Source: Vibrio navarrensis (GTDB lineage: Bacteria; Pseudomonadota; Gammaproteobacteria; Enterobacterales; Vibrionaceae). Taken from it: a DNA stretch of 64,000 nucleotides. Positions within the stretch are counted from its first letter, which is position 1. Each line of letters starts with the position of its first letter. A program made the position numbers and the translations under genes. The notes beneath the pieces were generated by a model that was given only the letters and a program-made list of their open reading frames with translations, was not told where the DNA came from and did no database searches. Below, piece after piece: positions 45,283-60,948 of the stretch. The stretch is taken from NCBI RefSeq assembly GCF_015767675.1, contig NZ_CP065217.1, forward strand, positions 3,286,001 to 3,350,000, in the 5' to 3' direction.

Positions 45283-46068
45283 TCAGATGTCAGCGGCTAT
45301 ATCGAGCAGTGTTTGTTCGATTAAGGCTCTGGCAATCGTGCCAACAGGCGCGACTTCAGGCATAGTGTCTAGTCCAAACCACTGGGCATCACTGAGCTCG
45401 GAGTAGTCCGGCTTTATCTCACCACCAGCATAATCAGCGAGAAAAGCCATCATCATACTTGAAGGAAATGCCCAGGGCTGGCTACCAAAGTAACGGATAT
45501 TAGTCACATCAATCCCGGTCTCTTCTTTCACTTCTCGTGCCACACACTGCTCTAAGGTTTCACCCACTTCAAGGAAACCAGCAATCACAGTGTACATACC
45601 ATTACGATGTCTTGGATGTTGTGCCAGCAGAATCTCCTGTTGCTTGCGCACCGCGACAATAATGCAGGGAAAAATGCGTGGATAGTGCAAAGTACGACAA
45701 TCGGCACATTGCATCGCTAACTGATTGTGATTGAGATGGGTACGCCCGCCACACTGCGGACAAAAGCGGAGACTTTGCGTCATGTGGCCGTATTGCATGG
45801 CTTTACTCATCAGCAGAAACAAGGCTTCATCGAAGTGAAGGCATTCACGCAATGAGATCATCGGCAAACTCAGTTCGAGCTCTGCTTCATTGAGCCACAT
45901 GACGTCATGCCCTTGATACGTCCCTACTTTTATTGCCTTATCACTGTCGAGCGCAAACTGGCTGGCTAAGCCAAAAGGTAGAGCCCCATCTACTAGCCAA
46001 ACTTCGCTGCCCGATACTACACACCAGTAGCATACCCGGTTCTGTTTATTGTCGATGTCAGATAACAT
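45283..46068 (-). CDS. nudC: NAD+ diphosphatase (NADH pyrophosphatase / deNADding enzyme) NudC
   Basis: 261 aa. A zinc ribbon is formed by CPQCGG and CADC (near residues 98-119). The complete Nudix box [20 protein letters not shown] followed by TG (near 159-180) gives the metal site. The NudC signature after the box ([11 protein letters not shown]) is present and specifies NAD-type substrates. The enzyme hydrolyses NADH and removes NAD caps from RNA 5' ends. It is divergent from rsd, as in E. coli. Confidence 0.95.
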   Translation of the reverse strand: MLSDIDNKQNRVCYWCVVSGSEVWLVDGALPFGLASQFALDSDKAIKVGTYQGHDVMWLNEAELELSLPMISLRECLHFDEALFLLMSKAMQYGHMTQSLRFCPQCGGRTHLNHNQLAMQCADCRTLHYPRIFPCIIVAVRKQQEILLAQHPRHRNGMYTVIAGFLEVGETLEQCVAREVKEETGIDVTNIRYFGSQPWAFPSSMMMAFLADYAGGEIKPDYSELSDAQWFGLDTMPEVAPVGTIARALIEQTLLDIAADI

Positions 46069-46267
46069 TCTCGATCCTCACTGCTTGCAGTTCGTTCATT
46101 TTACTGGCAATCTAAATTCATACCAGAGTTTGTTATCACATTGACATCTGGATATAAATTCTAGTAAGGACAATAAGTTGCATCTTCGAGATTGCTATGA
46201 AGACTGTGGCTTTACTAGGCAAAGGAAAAAATCACAGGTTCGGTGATCAGATCATGAGGGCATGGTC

Positions 46268-46756
46268 ATGCTAAAAAAATTCAAACAAACGCAAGAACAA
46301 TGGGGCGGCTCCAGTGAAGTGATTGATCACTGGTTAGAGACCAGACAATCGCTGATTGTGGAGTATTGCAAGCTTGCGGCTTTGCAGCCTTGTACCAGCA
46401 AAACGAATGTACTCGAACTCCCAACTCCCGACGAACTGCAGCATTTCTGCCAAGAACTGGTGGATTACATCTCTGAAGGTCATTTTAAAGTCTACGATAT
46501 GGTGATGAACAAGTGGCGTGCCACCGGCTTTGAAATTACAGAAGAGATCCATGACACTTATGCTCGCATCGTGCTGACCACCGATCCACTGCTCAACTTT
46601 ACTGATCAATACGCCAGTGTCGACGAAGAAGATACGCTAGACCGATTTGACAAAGATCTCTCTCGCTTGGGTGAAATACTGGAAATGCGTTTTGAAGTTG
46701 AAGATCAACTGATCCAGCTCATCGCTGACAGCCTCTCAGTCCCGCCTGGGGCTTGA
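46268..46756 (+). CDS. rsd: Regulator of sigma D (Rsd)
   Basis: 162 aa from ATG 46268. GAGGG lies 7 nt upstream, and a second ATG at 46262 is too close. Rsd/AlgQ family helical bundle, starting MLKKFKQTQEQWGGSSEVID. Blocks include WLETRQSLIVEYCKL and VLELPTPDELQHFCQELVDY. Rsd binds sigma-70 and frees core RNA polymerase for other sigma factors in stationary phase. It is convergent with rpoC across a bidirectional terminator, a notable but conserved neighbour. Confidence 0.92.
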   Translation: MLKKFKQTQEQWGGSSEVIDHWLETRQSLIVEYCKLAALQPCTSKTNVLELPTPDELQHFCQELVDYISEGHFKVYDMVMNKWRATGFEITEEIHDTYARIVLTTDPLLNFTDQYASVDEEDTLDRFDKDLSRLGEILEMRFEVEDQLIQLIADSLSVPPGA

Positions 46757-46803
46757 AGTACAGCCAACGAAAAAACGATTGATTGAACGGTAAAAGCAGC
46801 AAC

Positions 46804-46831
46804 AAAAAAGGCACCCGAAGGTGCCTTTTTG
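46804..46831. terminator. Bidirectional terminator rsd / rpoC
   Basis: AAGGCACC (46808-46815), loop CGAA, GGTGCCTT (46820-46827), with A6 and T5 flanks. It ends the whole rplKAJL-rpoBC transcript on the minus strand. Confidence 0.88.
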
Positions 46832-46843
46832 ATTTCTCAACGA

Positions 46844-51046
<4,203 letters not shown>

Positions 51047-51119
51047 AATCAGCTCCTGTAAGGAGTTAAAAGTAGCCTGCCTCTCGACAGACTACTTTCT
51101 ACCAAATAACCCGGAAGGA

Positions 51120-54100
51120 TTACTCTTCGTCTTCTAGCTCGATGTTGATACCCAGCGAGCGGATCTCTTTCAACAGTACGTTGAACGATTCTGGCATGCC
51201 AGGTTCCATCGCGTGGTTACCATCTACGATGTTCTTATACATCTTAGTACGGCCGTTCACGTCGTCCGACTTAACGGTTAGCATTTCTTGTAGCGTGTAA
51301 GCCGCACCGTATGCTTCCAGTGCCCATACTTCCATCTCACCGAAACGCTGACCACCGAACTGAGCTTTACCACCCAGTGGCTGCTGAGTGACTAGGCTGT
51401 ACGAACCCGTTGAACGAGCGTGCATCTTGTCATCAACCAAGTGGTTAAGTTTCAGCATGTACATGTAGCCGACAGTAACCGGACGCTCAAATGCATCACC
51501 GGTACGGCCATCAAACAGTGTAAGCTGACCAGACTCAGGTAGATCCGCCAGTTTTAGAAGCTCTTTAATTGACTTCTCAGACGCACCATCAAAGACCGGA
51601 GTCGCGATCGGTAGACCGCCACGTAGGTTGTGAACCAGAGTACGAACTTCATCATCAGACAGAGAAGCAATGTCTACTTTCTGGCGAGTTTCGCCTAGGT
51701 CGTAAACTTTTTGCAGGAATTCGCGGAATTTCGCCAGTTCTTGCTGCTCTTTAACCATCTGGTTGATCTTGTCGCCGATACCTTTCGCAGCCAGACCTAA
51801 GTGAACTTCTAGGATCTGACCGATGTTCATACGCGAAGGTACACCCAGTGGGTTCAGTACGATATCAACTGGCTGACCGTTTTCATCGTATGGCATGTCT
51901 TCAACAGGGTTGATCTTCGAGATTACACCCTTGTTACCGTGACGACCCGCCATCTTATCACCAGGCTGGATACGACGTTTCACCGCGAGGTAAACTTTCA
52001 CGATCTTCAGTACGCCAGGCGCTAGGTCATCACCTTGAGTGATCTTACGACGCTTGGTTTCAAACTTCTTATCGAAGTCTGCTTTCAGCTCATCGTACTG
52101 CTCTGCAAGTTGCTCAAGCTGAGTTTGCAGTGCGTCATCTTCCAGAGTCAGCTCTAGCCATTTCTTACGTTCAGTACCGTCAAGTTTCGCTTCAGAGTAA
52201 CCGCCAGAAAGAAGCACGGCTTTCACACGGTTTAGAAGACCGCCTTCCAGAATTTGGAACTCTTCTGTTAGGTCTTTCTTCGCTTCTTTCAACTGCATGT
52301 GTTCAATTTCAAGCGCACGCTTATCTTTCTCTACGCCATCGCGAGTGAAGACTTGAACATCAATGATGGTACCTGAAACTGAGTTTGGTACACGCAGTGA
52401 AGTATCTTTAACGTCAGACGCTTTTTCACCGAAGATAGCGCGTAGCAGCTTCTCTTCAGGAGTGAGCTGAGTTTCACCTTTCGGCGTCACTTTACCCACA
52501 AGGATGTCACCACCCTTCACTTCTGCACCGATATAAACGATACCTGACTCGTCCAGTTTAGACAGAGCCGATTCACCGACGTTTGGAATATCCGCTGTGA
52601 TCTCTTCAGAACCCAGCTTAGTATCACGCGCCACACAAGTCAGTTCTTGAATGTGGATAGTCGTGAAACGGTCTTCTTGAACAACGCGCTCGGAGACTAA
52701 GATCGAGTCTTCGAAGTTGTAACCGTTCCAAGGCATGAACGCGATACGCATGTTCTGACCAAGTGCAAGCTCACCAAGATCGGTCGAAGGACCGTCAGCA
52801 AGCACATCACCACGCAGTACTGGCTCACCCGGCATCACACATGGACGCTGGTTGATACAGGTGTTTTGGTTAGAACGGGTATATTTGGTTAGGTTGTAGA
52901 TATCGATACCCGCTTCACCAGGGATCAATTCTTCTTCGTTAACCTTAACCACGATACGAGAAGCATCAACAGACTGGATAATACCGCCGCGTTTCGCCAC
53001 CGCGGTTACACCAGAGTCCACTGCTACGTTACGCTCAATACCTGTACCAACCAAAGGCTTGTCTGCTTTCAGTGTTGGTACGGCCTGACGTTGCATGTTC
53101 GCACCCATCAAGGCACGGTTCGCATCGTCGTGTTCCAGGAATGGGATCAGCGATGCCGCGATCGATACCACCTGGTTAGTCGCAACGTCCATGTAGTCAA
53201 CATGTTCGCGTGGGTGTAGACCCGATTCACCTTTCTGACGAGCGGTGATCAGTTCATCGGCGAAAGTACCTTCTTCCGTTAGCGCGGCGTTCGCCTGAGC
53301 GATAACGAATTGGCCTTCTTCGATAGCCGATAGGTAATCCACTTCGTCTGTCACGATCCCATCGATAACACGGCGGTATGGGGTTTCAAGGAAACCGTAC
53401 TCGTTACAACGAGCAAACGCAGACAGCGAGTTGATAAGACCGATGTTCGGACCTTCAGGCGTTTCGATAGGACATAGACGGCCGTAGTGCGTTACGTGTA
53501 CGTCTCGAACTTCAAAGCCAGCACGCTCACGAGTCAGACCGCCAGGACCCAAGGCAGAAATACGACGCTTGTGCGTGACTTCTGATAGTGGGTTGTTCTG
53601 GTCCATAAACTGAGACAGCTGAGAAGAGCCGAAGAACTCTTTCACTGCCGCAGAGATTGGCTTGGCATTGATCAAGTCTTGTGGCATTACCGCATCAAGG
53701 TCGCCTAGGCTTAGACGCTCTTTCACTGCACGCTCAACACGAACAAGGCCAACACGGAATTGGTTTTCGGCCATTTCGCCAACGCTACGGATACGACGGT
53801 TACCTAGGTGGTCGATATCGTCCACTTCACCGATGCCGTTGCGGATAGCGATAAGCTTTTTCATCACCTCGACGATATCAGTTTCGTCAAGAGTGCCTTG
53901 CTCTTGCGCGTCTTCACGACCAATAGAGCTGTTGAACTTCATGCGGCCAACAGTCGACAGGTCGTAACGCTCTTCAGAGAAGAACAGGCTTTCAAATAGG
54001 GCTTCTGCCGCTTCTTTCGTTGGTGGCTCACCAGGGCGCATCATGCGGTAGATTTCTACCAGTGCAGAAATACGATCAACCGTGCTGTCAATACGTAGGG

Positions 54101-55148
54101 TTTCTGACATGAATGGACCGTGGTCAAGATCGTTGGTAAACAGAACTTGCAACGACTTGTGACCTGCTTGCGACAGGTTAGCCAACGCTTCTAGGCTGAT
54201 TTCTTGGTTCGCCGCAACAATGATCTCGCCAGTCGCTTCATTGATGTAATCTTTTGAAGAAACTTTGCCAACGATGTACTCAACAGGTACTTCGATGTGA
54301 TCAACGCCATCTTTCTCTAGCTGGCGGATATGACGAGCCGTTACACGACGACCTTTTTCGATGTAAACGTTGCCGTTTGCTTCAATATCAAAAGAAGCCG
54401 TTTCACCACGTAGACGTTCTGGAACCAGTTCCATCATCAGCGTCTGATCTTTCACTTCGAAATTCACTTTTTCGAAGAACATGTCCAAGATCTCTGCGGT
54501 GGTCTTGCCCAGTGCACGAAGAATGATCGTTGACGGCAACTTACGACGGCGGTCGATACGTACGTACAGGTTGTCCTTAGGATCGAACTCAAAGTCAAGC
54601 CATGAACCACGGTAAGGAATGATGCGCGCGTTGTAGAGAACTTTACCTGAAGAGTGAGTCTTACCCTTATCGCTGTCGAAGAACACACCTGGGCTTCGGT
54701 GCAGCTGGGATACGATAACTCGCTCGGTACCGTTGATTACGAAGGTACCATTGTCCGTCATGAGTGGGATTTCACCCATGTAGACTTCTTGTTCTTTAAT
54801 GTCTTTGACAGTACCTGCTGGTGCGTCTTTATCGAAGATCACCAGGCGCAATTTAACGCGCAGTGGTTTTGAATAAGTTACGCCACGAATTTGACATTCT
54901 TTAACATCAAAAACTGGCTCACCAAGACGGTAGCTAACGTATTGCAGCTCTGAATTACCGTTGTAACTCTGAATAGGGAATACAGAACGGAAAGCAGCCT
55001 CAAGACCGTATTGCCCCTCAGGATCCTGTTCGATAAATTTGTCGAACGAATCGAGCTGGATCGATAGCAGGTATGGAATGTCCAAAACTTGTGGACGAGT
55101 ACCAAAGTCCTTACGGATGCGCTTTTTCTCGGTATAAGAGTAAACCAT
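51120..55148 (-). CDS. rpoB: DNA-directed RNA polymerase subunit beta
   Basis: 1342 aa from ATG 55148 ([15 protein letters not shown]), identical in length to E. coli. The longer frame to 55193 adds non-family residues. The rifampicin-binding cluster reads [21 protein letters not shown] and looks wild-type at the classic resistance positions. Slightly downstream it has DVHVTHYGR, where E. coli has DVHPTHYGR, a substitution I believe common in Vibrio. The lid of the active site [12 protein letters not shown] and the C-terminal [16 protein letters not shown] are intact. Confidence 0.98.
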   Translation of the reverse strand: MVYSYTEKKRIRKDFGTRPQVLDIPYLLSIQLDSFDKFIEQDPEGQYGLEAAFRSVFPIQSYNGNSELQYVSYRLGEPVFDVKECQIRGVTYSKPLRVKLRLVIFDKDAPAGTVKDIKEQEVYMGEIPLMTDNGTFVINGTERVIVSQLHRSPGVFFDSDKGKTHSSGKVLYNARIIPYRGSWLDFEFDPKDNLYVRIDRRRKLPSTIILRALGKTTAEILDMFFEKVNFEVKDQTLMMELVPERLRGETASFDIEANGNVYIEKGRRVTARHIRQLEKDGVDHIEVPVEYIVGKVSSKDYINEATGEIIVAANQEISLEALANLSQAGHKSLQVLFTNDLDHGPFMSETLRIDSTVDRISALVEIYRMMRPGEPPTKEAAEALFESLFFSEERYDLSTVGRMKFNSSIGREDAQEQGTLDETDIVEVMKKLIAIRNGIGEVDDIDHLGNRRIRSVGEMAENQFRVGLVRVERAVKERLSLGDLDAVMPQDLINAKPISAAVKEFFGSSQLSQFMDQNNPLSEVTHKRRISALGPGGLTRERAGFEVRDVHVTHYGRLCPIETPEGPNIGLINSLSAFARCNEYGFLETPYRRVIDGIVTDEVDYLSAIEEGQFVIAQANAALTEEGTFADELITARQKGESGLHPREHVDYMDVATNQVVSIAASLIPFLEHDDANRALMGANMQRQAVPTLKADKPLVGTGIERNVAVDSGVTAVAKRGGIIQSVDASRIVVKVNEEELIPGEAGIDIYNLTKYTRSNQNTCINQRPCVMPGEPVLRGDVLADGPSTDLGELALGQNMRIAFMPWNGYNFEDSILVSERVVQEDRFTTIHIQELTCVARDTKLGSEEITADIPNVGESALSKLDESGIVYIGAEVKGGDILVGKVTPKGETQLTPEEKLLRAIFGEKASDVKDTSLRVPNSVSGTIIDVQVFTRDGVEKDKRALEIEHMQLKEAKKDLTEEFQILEGGLLNRVKAVLLSGGYSEAKLDGTERKKWLELTLEDDALQTQLEQLAEQYDELKADFDKKFETKRRKITQGDDLAPGVLKIVKVYLAVKRRIQPGDKMAGRHGNKGVISKINPVEDMPYDENGQPVDIVLNPLGVPSRMNIGQILEVHLGLAAKGIGDKINQMVKEQQELAKFREFLQKVYDLGETRQKVDIASLSDDEVRTLVHNLRGGLPIATPVFDGASEKSIKELLKLADLPESGQLTLFDGRTGDAFERPVTVGYMYMLKLNHLVDDKMHARSTGSYSLVTQQPLGGKAQFGGQRFGEMEVWALEAYGAAYTLQEMLTVKSDDVNGRTKMYKNIVDGNHAMEPGMPESFNVLLKEIRSLGINIELEDEE

Positions 55149-55250
55149 GGGGTTCCTCAGCTCGCTGATAAGTGACCCAAACTGTCCGCCCACACCTAGT
55201 TACTTAAGGGGGGTAAGGGACAGTGACTAAATGGCTGTTTACTGTAGTGA

Positions 55251-55275
55251 CACTTCATTGCGATTGAATGAAATG
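55251..55275 (-). promoter_or_regulatory. Hairpin in rplL-rpoB spacer (probable RNase III-type processing stem)
   Basis: On the minus strand CATTTCATT (55275-55267) pairs with AATGAAGTG (55259-55251) over a 7-nt loop, with one G-U pair. The same spacer in E. coli carries an RNase III-cleaved stem. The function here is by analogy. Confidence 0.5.
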
Positions 55276-55333
55276 TTTTTTGCATGGATATCAGGCGCTT
55301 AAACAGCGGGAAAATTCGCCTATACCCTACAGC

Positions 55334-55367
55334 GCAAAAAGGCCGGTGGTTATTAAACCACCAGCCA
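55334..55367 (-). terminator. rplL-rpoB attenuator
   Basis: On the minus strand GGCTGGTGGTT (55364-55354) pairs with AACCACCGGCC (55351-55341) and is followed by TTTTTGCG. It lies 35 bp after the rplL stop. In E. coli a partial terminator here sets the roughly 4:1 ratio of ribosomal protein to polymerase mRNA. Confidence 0.78.
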
Positions 55368-55398
55368 ATAGCCGTTAGGCTAAGAAATTAAGTAGGAA

Positions 55399-55764
55399 TT
55401 ACTTAACTTCAACAGCTGCACCAGCTTCTTCAAGCTCTTTCTTCAGTGCTTCTGCTTCTTCTTTAGATACAGCTTCTTTAACAGATGCTGGAGCGCCGTC
55501 AACTAGAGCTTTCGCTTCTTTCAGGCCTAGACCAGTTGCGCCACGTACTGCTTTGATCACAGATACTTTGTTTGCGCCAGCAGAAGTTAGGATTACGTTG
55601 AATTCAGTTTGCTCTTCAACAGCTGCTGCTGCTGGGCCACCTGCTACAACTGCAGCTGCAGCAGTAACACCGAATTTTTCTTCCATTGCAGAGATCAGTT
55701 CAACAACTTGTGTTACAGACATTTCTGCGATAGCGTCTAGGATTTGCTCGTTAGTAATAGACAT
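55399..55764 (-). CDS. rplL: 50S ribosomal protein L7/L12
   Basis: 121-aa stalk protein. The N-terminal dimerisation helices include [20 protein letters not shown]. An Ala/Gly-rich hinge (about 35-52, [19 protein letters not shown]) follows. The C-terminal factor-binding domain has [20 protein letters not shown] and [12 protein letters not shown]. Four copies bind L10 on the ribosome and recruit EF-Tu, EF-G and other GTPases. It lies 60 bp after rplJ and is followed by the attenuator. Confidence 0.98.
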   Translation of the reverse strand: MSITNEQILDAIAEMSVTQVVELISAMEEKFGVTAAAAVVAGGPAAAAVEEQTEFNVILTSAGANKVSVIKAVRGATGLGLKEAKALVDGAPASVKEAVSKEEAEALKKELEEAGAAVEVK

Positions 55765-55824
55765 AACAATTCTCTTTTAAGTCAACAATAAGTTTATTAA
55801 GCAACCAGTAAAAAGCAATGCGAA

Positions 55825-56313
55825 TTACGCAGCTTCTTTTTGATCGCGGACAGCAGCGATAGTACGTACCAGCTTGCCAGCAGAAGCTTCTTTCAGACAC
55901 ATCATCAGACGTGCGATTGCTTCGTCGTAAGTTGGTAGTGTTGCTAGTACTTCAGCGTCAGTTAGCGCGCCTTCAAATGCAGCAGCTTTGATCTCGAAGT
56001 TTTTGTTCTCTTTAGCGAAGTCTTTGAAAAGACGCGCTGCAGCACCTGGGTGCTCGTTAGAGAACGCGATTAGAGAAGGACCAGTAAAAGTCTCTGTTAG
56101 ACACTCGTACTGAGTACCTTCAACCGCACGACGTGCTAGTGTGTTACGCACGACTTTCATGTAAACGCCCGCTTCACGAGCTTGTTTACGTAGAGAAGTC
56201 ATTGCGCCAACTTCAACGCCACGAGAATCAGCTACAACTGCAGAAAGTGCACCAGCGGCTGCTTCGTTGACTTCAGCAACAATTGCTTTTTTGTCTTGAA
56301 GATTTAAAGCCAT
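55825..56313 (-). CDS. rplJ: 50S ribosomal protein L10
   Basis: 162-aa base of the ribosomal stalk. It starts [20 protein letters not shown]. The RNA-binding N-terminal domain includes [20 protein letters not shown]. The C-terminal helix for L7/L12 dimers lies around residues 130-160. With L7/L12 it represses its own mRNA by binding the leader at 56314-56604. Confidence 0.97.
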   Translation of the reverse strand: MALNLQDKKAIVAEVNEAAAGALSAVVADSRGVEVGAMTSLRKQAREAGVYMKVVRNTLARRAVEGTQYECLTETFTGPSLIAFSNEHPGAAARLFKDFAKENKNFEIKAAAFEGALTDAEVLATLPTYDEAIARLMMCLKEASAGKLVRTIAAVRDQKEAA

Positions 56314-56604
56314 CTTGGATTAACTCCTGGTTGTTGTTACACCACTCACTATTATCACAACAGTGAGAGCTATTGAGGTGCTTTTCCCAGAAGAAAGGTA
56401 ACTATTTACATAGAGCTTTCTGTCAGTTCGGGCACCATCTACGTAGGACAATTAAGTTTATCTTAAGATAAACACCTACGGTCTTGGACGGAGACTGGGT
56501 CTTAATTCAACCAAGTAAAAAATTACTTAAAGAACCAAGCTTCAGCCCCAACCACAAATATTAGGCGCAAAATTATACATAATTTTTGCGCCTAAGCAAA
56601 TAGA
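56314..56604 (-). promoter_or_regulatory. rplJ (L10) mRNA leader, autoregulatory region
   Basis: 291-bp untranslated region between rplA and rplJ on the minus strand. It holds extended self-complementary stretches (for example TTTATCTTAAGATAAAC around 56457-56473 and the flanking CTACGTAGG and ACCTACGG segments). These fit the structured L10 leader known from gammaproteobacteria, which binds the L10-(L12)4 complex. The ribosome site is AGGAG (56322-56326, minus strand). A promoter of its own could not be pinned down. Confidence 0.6.
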
Positions 56605-57306
56605 TTATGCTTGAGTGCTCAGGCTAGCCTGATCAACAGCAACACCAGCACCCATAGTGGTAGAGATGCTTACTTTCTTCAGGAAAGTACCTTTCGCTGA
56701 AGATGGCTTCGCTTTCTTCAGAGCCACTAGAAGTGCTTCTAGGTTCTCTTTGATCTGCTCTGCAGAGAAGTCAGCTTTACCGATAGTAGAGTGGATGATG
56801 CCGTTTTTGTCGTTACGGTAACGAACCTGACCTGCTTTCGCGTTCTTAACCGCTTCAGCAACGTTAGGCGTTACAGTACCCACTTTAGGGTTTGGCATTA
56901 GACCGCGAGGACCTAGGATAGTACCTAGTTGACCTACAACGCGCATTGCATCTGGAGAAGCAACCACTACGTCAAAGTCCATTACGCCTTTTTTCACTTG
57001 CTCAGCAAGATCTTCCATACCAACCAGATCTGCGCCAGCTGCTTTAGCGGCTTCAGCGTTTGCACCTTGTGCAAATACTGCAACGCGGATGTCACGGCCA
57101 GTACCGTGTGGAAGTACAGTTGCACCACGTACGTTTTGGTCAGATTTACGAGCGTCGATGCCTAGGTTAACAGCAACGTCTACAGACTCAACAAACTTAG
57201 CAGTAGCCAGTTCTTTCAGTAGAGCAACAGCTTCGTTGATGTCGTATTCACGAGTTGCATCAACTTTTTCGCGGATTACGCGCATGCGCTTAGTTAGTTT
57301 TGCCAT
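56605..57306 (-). CDS. rplA: 50S ribosomal protein L1
   Basis: 233-aa L1-stalk protein. It starts [20 protein letters not shown]. The conserved L1 signature is [18 protein letters not shown] near residue 130. It aids release of deacylated tRNA from the E site and represses the rplKA mRNA. Its start is 4 bp after the rplK stop, consistent with translational coupling. Confidence 0.97.
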   Translation of the reverse strand: MAKLTKRMRVIREKVDATREYDINEAVALLKELATAKFVESVDVAVNLGIDARKSDQNVRGATVLPHGTGRDIRVAVFAQGANAEAAKAAGADLVGMEDLAEQVKKGVMDFDVVVASPDAMRVVGQLGTILGPRGLMPNPKVGTVTPNVAEAVKNAKAGQVRYRNDKNGIIHSTIGKADFSAEQIKENLEALLVALKKAKPSSAKGTFLKKVSISTTMGAGVAVDQASLSTQA

Positions 57307-57310
57307 GATA

Positions 57311-57739
57311 TTAACCCTCTACCACTAGGCCCATTGAACGAGCAGTACCTGCGATAGAACGCTTCATCGCTTCGATGTCAGCACCAGTCATGTCAGCCGC
57401 TTTCGCTTCTGCAATTTCTTGGATTTGAGCGTCAGTTACAGTGCCCACTTTTTCAGTGTTTGGACGACCTGAACCAGACTTGATACCTGCTGCTTTCTTC
57501 AGAAGAACTGCTGCTGGAGAAGTCTTAGTTACGAACGTGAAAGAACGATCGCTGTATACAGTGATAACAACAGGAACAGGAAGACCTTTTTCCATTGATT
57601 CTGTTTTCGCGTTAAACGCTTTACAGAATTCCATGATGTTAACACCACGTTGACCTAGTGCAGGACCAACTGGTGGACTTGGGTTTGCCATACCAGCAGC
57701 AACTTGCAGCTTGATATAAGCTTCAACTTTCTTAGCCAT
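57311..57739 (-). CDS. rplK: 50S ribosomal protein L11
   Basis: 142 aa. It starts [20 protein letters not shown]. The N-terminal domain has [19 protein letters not shown]. The C-terminal 23S-binding domain has the L11 signature ([20 protein letters not shown]). It forms the GTPase-associated centre and senses uncharged tRNA with RelA. It is methylated by PrmA, encoded at 27704-28591. Confidence 0.97.
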   Translation of the reverse strand: MAKKVEAYIKLQVAAGMANPSPPVGPALGQRGVNIMEFCKAFNAKTESMEKGLPVPVVITVYSDRSFTFVTKTSPAAVLLKKAAGIKSGSGRPNTEKVGTVTDAQIQEIAEAKAADMTGADIEAMKRSIAGTARSMGLVVEG

Positions 57740-57884
57740 GATAATACCTAAATATTTGGGTTCAGACGCTGATCGCCGATCAGCTCCCCGTGATTAACAA
57801 TTCTCTCTACTTCACTTTGAAGTAAAAAGGCGCGAAATTATAGTCATAATTCGCGCCTCAGACAACCCTTAAAAAGGTGTTTTT

Positions 57885-58433
57885 TTAATCAAGCTTTTCC
57901 ACTTGACCAAATTCAAGCTCAACCGGTGTCGCACGACCAAAAATCGACACAGAGACTTTTACGCGGCTCTTATCGTAATCCACTTCTTCAACCGTGCCGT
58001 TGAAGTCCGCAAACGGACCTTCGTTGACGCGAACCACTTCTCCCACTTCGTACATAGTTCGTGGGCGAGGTGCTTCGCTGGCTTTCTCGAGACGGTTAAG
58101 AATGGCGTCTGCCTCTTTATCAGTGATAGGAGCAGGACGATCGGAAGTGCCACCAATGAAGCCCATGACACGCGGCACACTGCGAACCAGGTGCCATGAT
58201 TCATCATTCATAATCATCTGAACGAGGACGTAGCCCGGGAAGAACTTGCGCTCAGATTTGCGACGCTGACCAGCGCGCATTTCAACGACTTCTTCAGTCG
58301 GCACAAGAACTTCACCAAAGTGCTCTTCCATGCCATGCATTTTAATGTACTCACGAAGAGACTGGGCGACACGGCCTTCAAATCCAGAGAAGGCTTGAAC
58401 CACATACCAGCGTTTTTTAGGAGCTTCACTCAT
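57885..58433 (-). CDS. nusG: Transcription termination/antitermination protein NusG
   Basis: 182 aa from ATG 58433 ([15 protein letters not shown]). The longer frame to 58469 overlaps the secE end spacer. An NGN domain (about 8-115) with FPGYVLVQM lies between linker and core. The C-terminal KOW domain is [20 protein letters not shown]. It binds RNA polymerase and couples it to Rho or ribosomes (S10). It lies 13 bp after secE. Confidence 0.97.
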   Translation of the reverse strand: MSEAPKKRWYVVQAFSGFEGRVAQSLREYIKMHGMEEHFGEVLVPTEEVVEMRAGQRRKSERKFFPGYVLVQMIMNDESWHLVRSVPRVMGFIGGTSDRPAPITDKEADAILNRLEKASEAPRPRTMYEVGEVVRVNEGPFADFNGTVEEVDYDKSRVKVSVSIFGRATPVELEFGQVEKLD

Positions 58434-58446
58434 GAATTTAAACCCT

Positions 58447-58827
58447 CTATACTCCGGTTGCGAAAGCAATTAGACGAACCATAATTCCGTCAATGCCCCA
58501 CAGTACCAGAGCCATTACAATACTTACGGCTAAAACGATCAAAGTAGTTTGCATGGTTTCCTGACGAGTCGGCCAAACCACCTTGCGAACTTCCATACGG
58601 GATTCGCGTGCAAAAGCGATCGCTTCTTTGCCTTTTGACGTTGTTGCAGCAACACCAAGCGCGGCAGCAATCAACACAATTACACCTGCAGCACGGACCA
58701 CTACAGACATTTCACCATACAGGTAATTACCCACAACAGCGGCAGCAAGCAGTACGAAAGTGATTACCCACTTAAATGTATCCGCTGCACTTGAGCTATC
58801 AGGAGTTTCAGCATTATTTGCTTTCAT
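58447..58827 (-). CDS. secE: Preprotein translocase subunit SecE
   Basis: 126-aa subunit of the SecYEG channel with three TM helices (about 20-38, 43-60 and 96-118), as in E. coli. The conserved cytoplasmic amphipathic helix is [20 protein letters not shown], just before TM3. It is first gene of the secE-nusG unit. The promoter should lie in 58828-59006, after the tufB terminator. Confidence 0.96.
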   Translation of the reverse strand: MKANNAETPDSSSAADTFKWVITFVLLAAAVVGNYLYGEMSVVVRAAGVIVLIAAALGVAATTSKGKEAIAFARESRMEVRKVVWPTRQETMQTTLIVLAVSIVMALVLWGIDGIMVRLIAFATGV

Positions 58828-59004
58828 AAAACCAACCTGTCACAAGTCTTACTATAGACGACAACGGCCCCGCTGTTGCAGGGCGAACACCATATCGCTG
58901 AATTCAAGCTCAGCGCACTCTTACGACCAAGCAACATTGCTCAATCACAATTCTTCACTCAAGATAACCCTGCCTAAGAAAGCAGCAAAGATTATATTGA
59001 GCGT

Positions 59005-59036
59005 AGAAAAAGGGCATCAAATGATGCCCTTTTTAC
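59005..59036 (-). terminator. Intrinsic terminator after tufB
   Basis: AAAAAGGGCATCA (59007-59019) and TGATGCCCTTTTT (59022-59034), tight AA centre, T run on the minus strand. Confidence 0.85.
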
Positions 59037-59053
59037 TACTGGTTCGTCAAATC

Positions 59054-60238
59054 TTATTCAAAGATTTTCGCAACAACACCAGCACCTACTGTACGGCCGC
59101 CTTCACGGATCGCGAAACGTAGACCTTCGTCCATCGCGATTGGTGCGATCAACTCAACAATCATCTTGATGTTGTCGCCTGGCATTACCATTTCTACGCC
59201 TTCTGGTAGTTCGATGTTACCAGTTACGTCAGTTGTACGGAAGTAGAACTGTGGACGGTAGCCTTTGAAGAATGGAGTATGACGGCCACCTTCATCTTTA
59301 GACAGTACGTATACTTCTGACTCGAACTTAGTGTGTGGAGTGATTGAACCTGGCTTAGCAAGTACTTGGCCACGTTCTACTTCATCACGCTTAGTACCAC
59401 GTAGTAGCGCACCAACGTTCTCACCCGCACGACCTTCGTCTAGCAGTTTACGGAACATCTCAACACCAGTACAGGTAGTTGTCGTAGTGTCTTTGATACC
59501 TACGATAGCAACTTCGTCACCCACTTTCAGGATACCGCGCTCGATACGGCCAGTTACTACTGTACCACGACCTTGGATTGAGAATACGTCTTCGATTGGC
59601 ATCAGGAACGGCATGTCTACTGCACGCTCTGGCTCTGGGATGTAGTTGTCTAGCGCTTCTGCTAGTTCTACGATTTTCGCTTCCCACTGCTCTTCGCCGT
59701 TTAGTGCGCCTAGTGCAGAACCTTGGATAACTGGTAGGTCATCACCTGGGAAGTCGTACTCAGACAGAAGTTCACGAACTTCCATTTCGACTAGCTCTAG
59801 AAGCTCTTCATCGTCAACCATGTCACATTTGTTCATGAATACGATGATGTATGGGATACCAACCTGACGGCCTAGTAGGATGTGCTCACGAGTTTGTGGC
59901 ATTGGGCCATCTGTTGCTGCAACAACTAGGATACCGCCGTCCATCTGTGCTGCACCAGTGATCATGTTTTTAACATAGTCAGCGTGTCCAGGACAGTCTA
60001 CGTGTGCGTAGTGACGGTTTGGTGTGTCGTACTCTACGTGTGAAGTAGAGATTGTGATACCACGCTCACGCTCTTCTGGTGCGTTATCGATAGATGCGAA
60101 GTCACGTGCTTTACCGCCGTAAACTTTAGCAAGAGTTGTACAGATAGCTGCAGTTAGAGTTGTTTTACCGTGGTCAACGTGGCCGATAGTACCAACGTTT
60201 ACGTGCGGTTTCGTACGTTCAAATTTTTCTTTAGACAT
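59054..60238 (-). CDS. tufB: Elongation factor Tu
   Basis: 394-aa GTPase delivering aminoacyl-tRNA. It starts [20 protein letters not shown] (the frame extends to 60286 with no family residues). G1 is [10 protein letters not shown]3 DCPGH and G4 NKCD. The C-terminal half has [14 protein letters not shown]. It directly follows four tRNA genes on the same strand, as in E. coli thrU-tyrU-glyT-thrT-tufB. A second tuf copy usually lies in the str operon, outside the window. Confidence 0.97.
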   Translation of the reverse strand: MSKEKFERTKPHVNVGTIGHVDHGKTTLTAAICTTLAKVYGGKARDFASIDNAPEERERGITISTSHVEYDTPNRHYAHVDCPGHADYVKNMITGAAQMDGGILVVAATDGPMPQTREHILLGRQVGIPYIIVFMNKCDMVDDEELLELVEMEVRELLSEYDFPGDDLPVIQGSALGALNGEEQWEAKIVELAEALDNYIPEPERAVDMPFLMPIEDVFSIQGRGTVVTGRIERGILKVGDEVAIVGIKDTTTTTCTGVEMFRKLLDEGRAGENVGALLRGTKRDEVERGQVLAKPGSITPHTKFESEVYVLSKDEGGRHTPFFKGYRPQFYFRTTDVTGNIELPEGVEMVMPGDNIKMIVELIAPIAMDEGLRFAIREGGRTVGAGVVAKIFE

Positions 60239-60330
60239 GAGTTGTCCCTCTAGGTACGGATTTAGGTGGCTTGAATGACCACGCAACCAATAATGGCGAA
60301 TTTAGTACTCAAAAGGAAACGCAAGAGTGC

Positions 60331-60406
<76 letters not shown>

Positions 60407-60419
60407 ACTCAAATTAGAG

Positions 60420-60494
<75 letters not shown>

Positions 60495-60529
60495 AACACG
60501 TAACTCTGAGAGCTATTTCCTTAAGAATA

Positions 60530-60614
<85 letters not shown>

Positions 60615-60660
60615 AAATTTTTATCCATTTTCTTTGCTTGGAGCATACTCCGAGAGAAAA

Positions 60661-60736
<76 letters not shown>

Positions 60737-60948
60737 ATAAGTGGAGCGCATTCTAGTGAATGTTCTCTTCGCTTGCAATAGCTTTCTTGCAAAAAAGCGC
60801 CAAAATTTGTTTAAAGGCAATCATTTGCTGCAAAATCATACAGGTCTCGCTTTTTAAACAGCAGTTTTACTATTGTGATTTGCATTCTCGAGTTCATGAT
60901 GTATTTTGCATCATCTTTTAGGATTCAAATGGACATGGCGAGAAGAGT

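Noticed and set aside
53500-53540. Rpo[10 protein letters not shown] (Val where E. coli has Pro) as a rifampicin-resistance mutation
   Set aside because: Rest of the rifampicin pocket is wild type and I believe Val is the normal residue in vibrios, so it is more likely lineage variation. An alignment of Vibrio RpoB would settle it.
51569-54872. Several plus-strand open frames of 60-100 codons inside rpoB and rpoC
   Set aside because: They are antisense shadows of highly constrained polymerase genes, with no ribosome sites and no protein-like composition of their own.
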